The position numbers were made by a program, and so were the translations under genes. Shown piece after piece: positions 30,691 through 37,914 of a stretch of DNA of 64,000 nt (positions are counted from its first letter, which is position 1; every line of letters starts with the position of its first letter). The stretch is from Methanococcoides methylutens (GTDB lineage: Archaea; Halobacteriota; Methanosarcinia; Methanosarcinales; Methanosarcinaceae): positions 1 through 64,000 of the forward strand of contig NZ_JRHO01000009.1 in assembly GCF_000765475.1 (NCBI RefSeq), read 5' to 3'. The notes under the pieces are model-generated. The model was not told the origin of the DNA and did not search any database. It saw only the letters and a list, made by a program, of their open reading frames with translations.

Positions 30691-31374
30691 TTATTTTTTT
30701 TTCTTACACTCGGCAAGCATTGCTTTTTGACGCTCACGACGCTCGTGTTCCTCTTCCCGAAAATCCTCTATCGGTTGTGTAATGACATTGAACTTTTGGG
30801 ATTTTGATGATAATTTACTAAGATCTTTCACTATTATCTCAAGAGAGTCGGCTATTCTGATTAATGGAGGTGTTCCAAGTATACCAATTCCCGAAAACTG
30901 TGAAAAATCAATCACGTATAATTCCGAATGTTTTTTTTCTAGTCCGTCTTTGTAAGTAACGATTATTTCAAAAGGATTATCCTTTTTTTGTTCATAGTTT
31001 TCATACAAACTTGTTAAAAAAAACCTGATTTTTTGGGATGGACCTAAGTAACGTAATCCGTTTTTAATAAACCCAACTTCCGATAATTTTACTGTATCCA
31101 TCTCAAAGTCAGGGGTTACTTCAAATTGCAAGTCATATGCAGGCCCTTCTCCGAGATTTTCCATAACCATATCAAGAAGGCCGGGTGATCCCGATGCATT
31201 GGATTGTTCAAAAGAAACAGAAACGTGTGGCTTTATCTGCGCTTCTCTTGTTTTTCTAGTTTCAGAAACCAATCTCCATGTTAGAATAGCATAGACAACA
31301 GTAGAAGCTGCAACGACAAACGAAAAGAATAACGTTAAAGCTGAATTATATTCATTTAACAATTCCAGTACCAT
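30691..31374 (-). CDS. Membrane-anchored protein, unknown
   Basis: 227 aa. One N-terminal membrane helix (about 12-32, LTLFFSFVVAASTVVYAILTW) followed by a charged linker (RLVSETRKTREAQIKPHV). A beta-rich domain (HVSVSFEQSNASG, then YDLQFEV ... KIRFFLTSLYENY) and a Lys/Arg/Glu-rich tail complete it. ATG 31374 is set by GGAGGGTG 4 nt upstream. Similar architectures occur in bacterial and archaeal proteins of unknown function next to restriction or toxin genes. Transcribed against its neighbours. Confidence 0.65.
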   Translation of the reverse strand: MVLELLNEYNSALTLFFSFVVAASTVVYAILTWRLVSETRKTREAQIKPHVSVSFEQSNASGSPGLLDMVMENLGEGPAYDLQFEVTPDFEMDTVKLSEVGFIKNGLRYLGPSQKIRFFLTSLYENYEQKKDNPFEIIVTYKDGLEKKHSELYVIDFSQFSGIGILGTPPLIRIADSLEIIVKDLSKLSSKSQKFNVITQPIEDFREEEHERRERQKAMLAECKKKK

Positions 31375-31718
31375 GATACACCCTCCAATAATAAGTCGAG
31401 AACAATCATCATGATATATCCATAACATTATAAAGTTATCTTAGATTACTGCAAAATAGCACATGCTCCCCCCTCACAACAATCTATTTTCTCTCCTAAA
31501 TCCCCGCCGGTGTCTCATCTCCTCACAGGCACGACAATCAATGCAATTGTGACATACCTCCACCAAAAAAAGCTTAATCAAGGCGATTCTCGTAAGTCTT
31601 TGGTCATATGACCTCCATAGGAATGTTTGTTGTAATGACTTTTGATAATGATTATATGATGCTAAAATATATATCGTAAGTCCTTAATGAATAAGGAAAT
31701 TAATAGGAGGTGAAATAT
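31375..31718. other. Intergenic region with a dispersed 50-bp repeat copy
   Basis: 344 bp. 31558-31610 (CACCAAAAAAAG ... CGATTCTCGT ... CATATG) is the third copy of a repeat also at 27368-27421 and 29765-29816. Downstream an AT-rich TAAAATATATATCG (near 31,663-31,676) fits the TATA box of the 60-aa gene. Confidence 0.5.
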
Positions 31719-31901
31719 ATGAAAAGAGTGAAAATAACAACGATAAATCCTTTAATTGAAGGAGAAATAGTCAACACTTACGTAAATGGTATTATTGACG
31801 ATGAAAACTGGAAAATTATAGCTTATGATCAAAATGGTAATGCTGAAGAGTATATAAATATGCATTCAATCCATTTCCGTTCTGCTAGCTATGAAGATTG
31901 A
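31719..31901 (+). CDS. Small protein, 60 aa, unknown
   Basis: Perfect ribosome site AGGAGGTGA (31705-31713), 5 nt before ATG, the strongest in the window. Followed by its own terminator, so this is a well-expressed monocistronic gene. Mostly beta strand by composition (KITTINPLIEGEIVNTYVNG, then WKIIAYDQNGNAEEYI), consistent with a small beta-barrel such as an SH3- or Lsm-like fold. No family recognised. Anti-restriction or regulatory roles are open. Confidence 0.72.
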   Translation: MKRVKITTINPLIEGEIVNTYVNGIIDDENWKIIAYDQNGNAEEYINMHSIHFRSASYED

Positions 31902-31929
31902 TTTCAAAAACAGACATTTTATAAAAATT

Positions 31930-31963
31930 CCCCTTGATGTTCATACCAAGGGGTTAATTTTTT
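31930..31963 (+). terminator. Hairpin terminator of the 60-aa gene
   Basis: Stem CCCCTTG/CAAGGGG (31930-31936, 31947-31953) followed by TTAATTTTTT. Located 28 bp after the stop. Confidence 0.75.
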
Positions 31964-32082
31964 CAGCTCAAATTCAGATGGCTCATTTTTATCTATTTTC
32001 ATATTCCACAATACATGTCTATTTGGTTTCATAAAACAATGAGAATGAGTTTATAAAAGATGTGTTACACAAAATATGTTTG

Positions 32083-32715
32083 ATGGAATCTTCAGAAAAT
32101 TCAGTTGGATATGCAAGGACAAGTACGAAGGATCAGAACATCGACACCCAGATTGTCCAACTCAAAAACAAAGGCATCCCTGCGGAGCAAATATTCTTTG
32201 ACGGGGGTATCAGTGGGAGCGTCCCGGCTCCCGAGAGACCTGGATTCAAGAAGCTCTTGAAGTATATCGAGTCTCATGATGTGGACACGATCTATCTATT
32301 CGAAATCTCGAGGCTTGGGAGGACTTTTATTGATACCCTTAACCTGATTATGGAATTCGAAGATAAAGGCGTCAGAGTGGTCTCCTTGAGCCCCAGCGAG
32401 GCCTGGTCCACAGCAGGTGATCCTCATTACAGGAAGCTTTTGATTTCGATCTTTGGATGGGTTGCAGAGAATGAGAAGAGGATAATGAGGGAACGGATAA
32501 AGGTGGGCATAGAACGGCACAGGAAGGAGAAGAAAACATGGGGAAGACCCACCAAAGAGCCGAACAAAAAAGAGGTCATGAAGTACAGGGATAAGGGTCT
32601 GACATGGTCCGAGATCTCAAGGGTGATGAATGTTCCGGCCAGTACATTGTACAAGTACAGGGATGTCTGGGAAGAACAAGACCGGATAGAGAAAGTTAAT
32701 AGAGCATCGGAGTGA
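32083..32715 (+). CDS. Serine recombinase (resolvase/invertase family)
   Basis: 210 aa from ATG 32083. Catalytic serine in the N-terminal VGYARTSTKDQNIDTQ, the conserved YLFEISRLGR segment, long helix E, and a C-terminal helix-turn-helix (LTWSEISRVMNVPASTLYKY). Size and domain order match small Tn3/Gin-type resolvases. It could resolve element multimers or invert a segment; no obvious res-site array was found. It has higher GC and different codon use than its element neighbours, so it may be a later acquisition. Confidence 0.88.
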   Translation: MESSENSVGYARTSTKDQNIDTQIVQLKNKGIPAEQIFFDGGISGSVPAPERPGFKKLLKYIESHDVDTIYLFEISRLGRTFIDTLNLIMEFEDKGVRVVSLSPSEAWSTAGDPHYRKLLISIFGWVAENEKRIMRERIKVGIERHRKEKKTWGRPTKEPNKKEVMKYRDKGLTWSEISRVMNVPASTLYKYRDVWEEQDRIEKVNRASE

Positions 32716-33039
32716 TAAATTAGGGAGGATACTGTTGATTCTAATTTTAAAAACGATTGCAAAACGTTCAGAACTATCATAGCAGACAGCAAAAAAGGAA
32801 ATGCAATTTATTGGTGGATAAAGGTAGAATGATTTATTTTGTTAACAAATCAATGTATCATCATTTCTCACATAGTGGAAGTACCTAATGCTTCATCTAC
32901 TCTTGGTAAAAACAAACTATCATGATATGATGTTTTTAACCTTTTATAATAAACTAGGTTTCAAACAGACCCCATAATTTAACAAAGTCCATGAGAATAT
33001 GATATATAGGGGATGGTAGAATTTATTGGCGGAATGAGT
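32716..33039. other. Intergenic region, no gene seen
   Basis: 324 bp before the methyltransferase gene. AT-rich, with a TATA-like TTTATAATAAAC near 32,943. No supported reading frame, tRNA or repeat. Confidence 0.4.
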
Positions 33040-34131
33040 ATGAAAAACAATCAAAAAAATGCTGGTATAACAAATAACATCTTACTAGAAACAAGTGATG
33101 AATCAATTAATAAAGAAGTGATATTATCTCGACAAAAGGACTTTGAAAGCATCAGAGATAATCTTTCTGGTCATCTGAAAGTATCAACCCAAGACGTCCT
33201 TTTGGCAGAAGGAGATTCATTAGAATTATTACAATCGTTACCAGATCATAGTGTTTCATTGATATTAACTGATCCACCGTACCATTCTACAAAGAAGGAT
33301 AATATACATGGGGACAAAGCGTTCAAAAACGATTCTGAATATATAGAATGGTTATCAAAATATTCAAAAGAATGGCACAGAATTTTAAAGCCAAATGGAT
33401 CTTTATTCTGTTTTTGTTCATCAAAGCTTGCCGCTAGATTAGAAGTAGAGTTGTCTAAAAAATTTAACATACTGAATCAGATAGTGTGGTCAAAACCAAA
33501 TGACCCTGGGTTTGATGGCTGGAAACAAAAAATGAAAAAAGAGGCATTACGCCAATGGTATCCACATAGTGAACGTGTTATTTTTGCAGAACCTGCATAT
33601 GAAGGCAATCTTTTTCGATCGTATTTTGGGAATGTATTGCGCGATTTGAGGAAAAAAGCAGGTTTCACAATGAAACTGTTGTGTGAAAAAACAGGAACCT
33701 ATGGACGTGTAAATCATGGTGGTGCGGCATCTAATTGGGAAGCTGGAAGAAATACACCATCTAGTGAACAATATGAAAAAATCAGTAATGCCCTTCTTAC
33801 AAGTGAAAATATAAATAATGTGCCTTATTACGAAGATTTAATCCGTCCATTTAAGACCAACGGGTCTTGCCAATTTACAGATGTGTGGGATTTTCCATCA
33901 GTACGCCCCTATAAAAACAAACATCCAGCTGAGAAACCAATAGAGCTACTAGAATATGCAATAAAAACAACAACATATGAAGGTGATATCGTCTTAGATT
34001 GTTTTTCTGGTTCCGGTAATGCTGCCATTGCATCTTTAAACCATAATAGATTAGCAGTTGCAATTGAAATTGATCCAAAATGGGTAGGCATATCACAAAA
34101 AAACATTGAGATCTTCAACAAAAAACATTGA
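33040..34131 (+). CDS. DNA methyltransferase of a type II restriction system
   Basis: 363 aa from ATG 33040, with GGCGGA 6 nt upstream (in-frame ATGs at 33013 and 33034 are alternatives). Catalytic motif IV is DPPY (78-81) and the SAM motif I is FSGSGN at the C-terminal end (about 322-327). This order is the beta class, making N6-methyladenine or N4-methylcytosine. An inserted helix-turn-helix-like stretch (LRDLRKKAGFTMKLLCEKTG ... NWEAGRNTPSSEQYEKIS) lies between about 190 and 255, resembling a Cro-type domain; similar insertions occur in some methyltransferases that also regulate transcription. Convergent with the endonuclease gene. Confidence 0.87.
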   Translation: MKNNQKNAGITNNILLETSDESINKEVILSRQKDFESIRDNLSGHLKVSTQDVLLAEGDSLELLQSLPDHSVSLILTDPPYHSTKKDNIHGDKAFKNDSEYIEWLSKYSKEWHRILKPNGSLFCFCSSKLAARLEVELSKKFNILNQIVWSKPNDPGFDGWKQKMKKEALRQWYPHSERVIFAEPAYEGNLFRSYFGNVLRDLRKKAGFTMKLLCEKTGTYGRVNHGGAASNWEAGRNTPSSEQYEKISNALLTSENINNVPYYEDLIRPFKTNGSCQFTDVWDFPSVRPYKNKHPAEKPIELLEYAIKTTTYEGDIVLDCFSGSGNAAIASLNHNRLAVAIEIDPKWVGISQKNIEIFNKKH

Positions 34132-34170
34132 AGACTTCAATTAAGCAGGTATGGAGATTTGACAAACCAT

Positions 34171-35172
34171 TTATGATGATTCCCATTGTTTATTAGTTTC
34201 AATAATACGCTTCATCCAATTTATTGTTTCACTTATTCCCATGTCTTTTACTACAACATTACAATGATGGTGTCCCCATCCTAAATTGTAGGGATGATGA
34301 TTGTACTCATTTATTTTTAGTTCATCGATATGGAATAAATTTAGTTCTGTTACAGTAAGATCATGAACTTCACGGCCTTCAGCTTGTTTCATTCTAGTAA
34401 AAAATCCTTCAGAACTCAATTTTTCTAAACACAAAGGGCAGATCGTATCCTGGTCTTTATCAATCATTCGCGAATTAAAAAGAAGTTCATAGTCCAATAA
34501 TCCTGCTTCTTCAGCAGAATCGATTATAAATTTTCTACGTTTTAAAGCGTCTTCTTCAGTCATGCCATACTTTATTGTAATTTCAAAAGAATCAGAACAA
34601 TGCCAGAATAGAGCTTCGAGTTGTAGAGAACACAGATTAATTGTTTCTTTGCTCGCATACTCATAAACTCGTATTCCTGCTCCTTTTGAAGAAGTCCCAT
34701 TAAATCCCCTATTAATCTTTTCCCCATTATTTATTGAAGTTGTTGCAGCGACACGTGCAACATATTGTCCTTCCAATGGAGAATTGCGTTTTTGTGCAGG
34801 AATCCAACCTAATTTGTCTGGATTATAATTTTGCCATTGTTCTCGGGTTACATAAAAAACAAGTGCATTTTCACCAATTATCAAATCATAATCATTTAAT
34901 TCATTTCCCATTTTTATGATGGTAAAGTATTCTTCAGGAGATATGAGGACAATAAAACCGTTTTCAAAATCTCCTTTATTTGGGAAAGTTAAACCATTTT
35001 TCCACATGGAAAATGGAATTAAAACAGTATTGTTGCGCAAAACACGATTTTGATATATGACGTCATCATCTGCACCTCTAGTTTGCCCAGTTTTATAAAT
35101 TTTCCCTTTAATCATTTGAGGTAATTTTGGAATTGCAATTTTTGTAGATTTGTCATTGCTTTTAGTAGACAT
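34171..35172 (-). CDS. HNH-type restriction endonuclease (BstXI-like, tentative)
   Basis: 333 aa. C-terminal HNH/zinc region: CPLCLEKL, a middle LFHIDELKINEYNHHPYNLGWGHHHCN pattern (three His clusters, then Cys), ending near VVVKDMGI. I associate this pattern with BstXI-type enzymes from memory, not from a search. The N-terminal two thirds should recognise DNA. With the convergent methyltransferase, 39 bp apart at the stops, it forms a likely type II restriction-modification pair. Short leader, start ATG 35172, TATA-like TTATATGAATTATAT just upstream. Divergent from the small AbrB gene. Confidence 0.78.
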   Translation of the reverse strand: MSTKSNDKSTKIAIPKLPQMIKGKIYKTGQTRGADDDVIYQNRVLRNNTVLIPFSMWKNGLTFPNKGDFENGFIVLISPEEYFTIIKMGNELNDYDLIIGENALVFYVTREQWQNYNPDKLGWIPAQKRNSPLEGQYVARVAATTSINNGEKINRGFNGTSSKGAGIRVYEYASKETINLCSLQLEALFWHCSDSFEITIKYGMTEEDALKRRKFIIDSAEEAGLLDYELLFNSRMIDKDQDTICPLCLEKLSSEGFFTRMKQAEGREVHDLTVTELNLFHIDELKINEYNHHPYNLGWGHHHCNVVVKDMGISETINWMKRIIETNKQWESS

Positions 35173-35208
35173 GTGCAATATAATTCATATAATATGTAAG
35201 TTTTTTTG

Positions 35209-35223
35209 TGTACATAATGTACA
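35209..35223. promoter_or_regulatory. Palindromic operator candidate in the R-AbrB promoter region
   Basis: TGTACAT-A-ATGTACA, perfect 7-bp arms, 37 bp upstream of the endonuclease start and 37 bp upstream of the AbrB start. Related half sites (ATGTAT, TGTAC) recur at 35236-35241 and near 35,700. Fits joint control of both divergent genes. Confidence 0.6.
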
Positions 35224-35260
35224 TTAAGTATTAAATGTATATGACTTAAATTACGACCAG

Positions 35261-35437
35261 ATGAAGAAAATAACTGTGAAAGCAAGATCAAGACAGGGGA
35301 CAAAATCATTAGATTTAACAATTCCTGTTAAAATTGTAGAAGATGCAAATATAAAAGAAGGAGATATTTTTACTGTAGAAAAATCGAAAATAGGTGAAAA
35401 CATAATCTTAACGTATAGTTTAGTCTATAAGCAATAA
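35261..35437 (+). CDS. Small AbrB-type regulator, possible R-M controller
   Basis: 58 aa. Pattern of an AbrB/SpoVT swapped hairpin: KKITVKARSRQGTKSLDLTIPVKIVEDANIKEGDIF shortened to its elements (beta strand, LTIPVKIV, I-EGD-F-VE). It is too short for anything but the domain itself. Lies head to head with the endonuclease gene across the palindrome at 35209-35223. Many type II systems use a small controller protein to delay endonuclease expression; an AbrB fold in that role is inference. Confidence 0.68.
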   Translation: MKKITVKARSRQGTKSLDLTIPVKIVEDANIKEGDIFTVEKSKIGENIILTYSLVYKQ

Positions 35438-35765
35438 TCTGGTTCTATAAAGGTGATGCCTATACATTATAGAAGAAATGATGTAACCAATATCCCAAAT
35501 GATTGCAATTGGGAAAAACTGTTAAAATCAGACATGCATGGGGTCACGTTTCTCATAGTATTGGTATTCGAATATTAAATTTTTTATTTAAGCTTGACAA
35601 TACCATATTTTATAAATAGAATCTTTTTTTCTTTCAAAATAAAAGTATTACCTATCAAAATTAAAGTAAATATACTTTTTACACAAAACTCCTTATAAAT
35701 GTACACACTAAGATTAAATGTATATTATAAATTCATCTTGAAAATACGAAGCAAGAAGGTAAATT
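35438..35765. other. AT-rich intergenic region before the GIY-YIG gene
   Basis: 328 bp. Contains a TGTACACAC half site near 35,699 resembling the 35209 palindrome and TATA-like stretches (TTTATAAATAG near 35,610, TATTATAAATTC near 35,722). A 40-codon frame at 35456-35578 is not convincing. Confidence 0.4.
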
Positions 35766-36146
35766 ATGCCAAAGAGAATGTATGGATATCTCAAAGGTCC
35801 AATCGATTGGAATAGTGCGATTTATAATAAGATATCAGGAATGCCGGGAATTTACATTGTAACTGTAAGAGAACGAAACTGGGGGATTCCCTATCCTTTT
35901 GGAATGAGTAATATCATTTACATCGGTCAGTCGGAGGATATCGGTAGCAGACTTAGGGAGCATGAAACTAGGGGGGAAAATCATGGTTTCGCGCAGTATA
36001 GGGCTTATCACAATATCAACGTTTATTTTAAGCCTATGGACCCAAGCTCAAACCTTGAAAGGTGGGAAAGTAATATGATATTGGATTTTGTGAATAAATT
36101 CGGTTGTGCACCTGTGTGCAATAATCAGATCCCGCGTGGGAAATGA
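35766..36146 (+). CDS. GIY-YIG nuclease-domain protein
   Basis: 126 aa. Begins with the catalytic-domain signature: GIYIVTV (GIY), then NIIYIGQSEDIGSRLREHE (YIG, with the conserved Arg on the following helix) and a Glu in LERWESNMI. AAGGT lies 6 nt before ATG. Stand-alone GIY-YIG proteins occur as homing or restriction nucleases and on mobile elements. Last gene of the element, 110 bp from the right arm. Confidence 0.8.
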   Translation: MPKRMYGYLKGPIDWNSAIYNKISGMPGIYIVTVRERNWGIPYPFGMSNIIYIGQSEDIGSRLREHETRGENHGFAQYRAYHNINVYFKPMDPSSNLERWESNMILDFVNKFGCAPVCNNQIPRGK

Positions 36147-36253
36147 TGGATGCCATAGGAAACAATATCCTATGGAATTTTTTTTAAACTATTGTTTGAT
36201 AGCACAATTTTCATATAATGCCTAATCGATATGTATGTTGTATTATAGTAAAA

Positions 36254-36291
36254 ATGTGTTATTCCTCCTCTTAAGTTTAGCTTATTGCTAT
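36254..36291 (-). repeat. attR: core plus recombinase arm
   Basis: Arm 36254-36283 is the inverted counterpart of 21035-21064 (16 identical bases at 36259-36274, outer AAG and ACAT also shared), followed by the core copy ATTGCTAT 36284-36291. In the excised circle the two arms would flank one core symmetrically. Confidence 0.88.
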
Positions 36292-36393
36292 CAGCGCTGC
36301 AAGTGCGACCATTCCGACGACAAGCATAACTACAATATTGATGGGTAGCTCTATCGCTCTTTCATCATTAAAGATTCTTCTCGCGTTTTTCAT
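36277..36393 (-). pseudogene. N-terminal part of the split pilin-like gene; 38-codon microprotein frame
   Basis: Reads MKNARRIFNDERAIELPI followed by one long hydrophobic helix (residues about 17-37) and stops two codons after the att core, with Ser and TAA supplied by the element. GGTGAT lies 6 nt before ATG, so the truncated product can still be translated. N-terminus and helix match the intact paralogue at 20183 (DERAAIGLPI). Excision of the element would rejoin it to 20654-21026. Confidence 0.85.
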
Positions 36394-36446
36394 TATATCA
36401 CCTATTGTACCTGTGCCTTTTCAGGCGGTGATGCAAAGGTGAAAAT

Positions 36447-36462
36447 GAGATATAAATATCTC
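36447..36462 (-). promoter_or_regulatory. Palindromic TATA region of the split gene
   Basis: GAGATAT-AA-ATATCTC, perfect 7-bp arms, embedding a TATA-like core about 60 bp before the ATG at 36393. Probably the original promoter of the pilin-like operon. Confidence 0.45.
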
Positions 36463-36586
36463 GATTTTTTATAATTGTCTTAATAATTATATGGGGTACA
36501 TTGTATTATTTGATCTCTATGCCTCGTCAGATCACTTCAATACTAAAATAAAAAACGTTTTATAACGTTTTAACCTATCTTATGTT

Positions 36587-36706
36587 ATGGTAATGGTTTA
36601 TGAATACGAAGAGGATATGATCGAGATATCCACTGATCGCGAAACAATTATCGTCACATCGGAGGAGGCCCGGGAGTTAGCAAGGCAATTGGAACGTTAT
36701 CTATAA
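36587..36706 (+). CDS. Small acidic protein, 39 aa
   Basis: Short frame from ATG 36587 (or 36593), very acidic (EYEEDMIEISTDRE, then SEEARELARQLERY), with a strand-then-helix pattern. No strong Shine-Dalgarno, but a TTTTATAA box flanked by AACGTTTT repeats lies about 25-30 bp upstream, suggesting a nearly leaderless mRNA. Lies in the chromosomal flank just outside attR, divergent from the split gene. Unknown function. Confidence 0.5.
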   Translation: MVMVYEYEEDMIEISTDRETIIVTSEEARELARQLERYL

Positions 36707-37160
36707 TTTGATTCTCACCAATAATTTTATGAAAATGTATTTTCAAAGTGCTTTCCCAGTAATCACTATTTCTGGGGATTTTTGTCTGGTATTCAATCTT
36801 TAACATTAGTCGATGCTTTAAAACGCTTTGTCCGAATATTCATGACTTTGTCCGATAAATACACAATTATCACATTGACTGAAAAATAGTGATTTTGACT
36901 GGAAATTCATGTTATTGACCGAATAATGTGTTTAGACATTTTATAACCAATCTAGTGTCCATCTATTAGACTAGGATTATAATCTCTCCAAAAATAGATT
37001 TTCCTAATTTTAACTATAAAGTTGAAAGTATCTCAATGAATAATAGCAAGCCGCTGAAGATAGAGAGGAATGCTTAAAAAATCAGCCAACAAAATTTGCT
37101 TTAAAAATAAGCAGTTAATCGCAATTCTCATATGTATAAAAAAGAAAAAAAAGAAAAGTA
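36707..37160. other. Intergenic region with degenerate TTTGTCCGA repeats
   Basis: 454 bp. Between 36827 and about 36932 there are roughly five degenerate copies of a 20-21-nt unit: exact TTTGTCCGA at 36827-36835 and 36847-36855, then TTGACTGA, TTGACTGG and TTGACCGA variants, often followed by AATTCATG. No gene seen. Confidence 0.5.
36827..36932 (+). repeat. Left cluster of TTTGTCCGA repeats
   Basis: About five imperfect units with a period near 20-27 bp. The first two are exact over TTTGTCCGAnAAnT. The same unit occurs at 37722-37794, on the other side of the lipoprotein gene. Confidence 0.6.
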
Positions 37161-37616
37161 TTAGTTACTAGATGTAATTTCTGTAACGGTTTCAGCTACT
37201 ACTTCCTTCTCTTCATCAACTAAGAAATCTACTATCTCATTTTCAGACTTAGATTTAATTTTTAAGGCAGGAGCACATCCGATTCCGTCATATCCTTCAT
37301 AAGTTGGATGGCAGGAATAAGTTACTCCTATGATTGTCCCTCCTTCTTGAATCATTTGCTGAACTCGAATATCCTTGAGTGCAATTCTAGCTATATTGGA
37401 TTCATTTGTTTTGAGCCATTCAGGTTTTGATTCATTATATGGTGGCAGGAGTTTAATTTCGGAATAATTAATATCTAAATTTATTGATGTATTATTACTT
37501 GATTGCATAGATGAATTTTTAGTTGAGTCTTGGTCAATACATCCAAAAGATAAATTGATTAGTAACAAAATGCTTAATGATATAATTATTGATTTATTAC
37601 TTTTAATTGCAAACAC
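37161..37616 (-). CDS. Putative lipoprotein, 151 aa
   Basis: GTG start 37616. N-terminal basic residues, a hydrophobic stretch (IIISLSILLLINLS) and lipobox-like LSFGC give a predicted lipid-anchored secreted protein. A Ser/Asn-rich linker follows, then a small domain with Cys pairs (YSCHPTYEGYDGIGCAP). No family recognised. The ribosome site GGGAG lies only 1-2 nt before the GTG, so the start is uncertain. Flanked on both sides by TTTGTCCGA repeat clusters. Confidence 0.6.
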   Translation of the reverse strand: MFAIKSNKSIIISLSILLLINLSFGCIDQDSTKNSSMQSSNNTSINLDINYSEIKLLPPYNESKPEWLKTNESNIARIALKDIRVQQMIQEGGTIIGVTYSCHPTYEGYDGIGCAPALKIKSKSENEIVDFLVDEEKEVVAETVTEITSSN

Positions 37617-37702
37617 TCCCTATTTTTGATTAGTTACTTAGTTTGGACCCCACTTCACATGATTATATGTGATACCGTAAAATTATTTTGCATAGTATAT
37701 AT

Positions 37703-37794
37703 GCATTATGTCCATAAGCTCTTTGTCCGAAAATTCATGCTTTTGTCCGAATATTCGGGTCATTGTCCGATAAATACCCTATTTTTCGGACAAA
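37703..37794 (+). repeat. Right cluster of TTTGTCCGA repeats
   Basis: TTTGTCCGA at 37722-37730 and 37742-37750, ATTGTCCGA at 37762-37770, and the inverse TCGGACAAA at 37786-37794. The first two are spaced 20 bp. The inverted copy could form a hairpin with any of the direct copies. Confidence 0.65.
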
Positions 37795-37914
37795 GCGGCT
37801 TTAAAAGTAAAACTAATATTGCATATCGTGATTCTTTTGGAATCCCATCAATAATTATATCATATCCTCCATCATCTCGTTAGATTGATGTACCAAAACC
37901 GTACTGTACTTCCC

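Larger units (their letters stand above)
21027..36291. mobile_element. Integrated element of about 15.26 kb with tyrosine recombinase
   Basis: Bounded by an 8-bp direct repeat ATTGCTAT (21027-21034 and 36284-36291). Just inside each copy is a 30-bp inverted arm with 16 identical bases (TTAAGAGGAGGAATAA). Removing 21027-36283 restores an uninterrupted pilin-like gene in frame. Content is visibly more AT-rich than the flanks and consists of integrase, replication, regulatory and restriction genes, with many small unknown genes. No capsid, portal or conjugation genes are recognised, so it looks like an integrative plasmid or a defence-carrying satellite rather than a complete virus. Confidence 0.92.

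Noticed and set aside
35456-35578. 40-codon frame before the GIY-YIG gene
   Set aside because: AGGTG directly abuts the ATG with no spacing, and the peptide has no supporting pattern.
21027-36291. Provirus
   Set aside because: No capsid, portal, terminase or packaging ATPase genes recognised among the element's genes.
36827-37794. CRISPR array from the TTTGTCCGA repeats
   Set aside because: Units are only about 20 bp, adjacent rather than separated by unique spacers, degenerate, and there are no cas genes.
37626-37883. 85-codon plus-strand frame before hisH
   Set aside because: Its sequence is created by the TTTGTCCGA repeats; no ribosome site.
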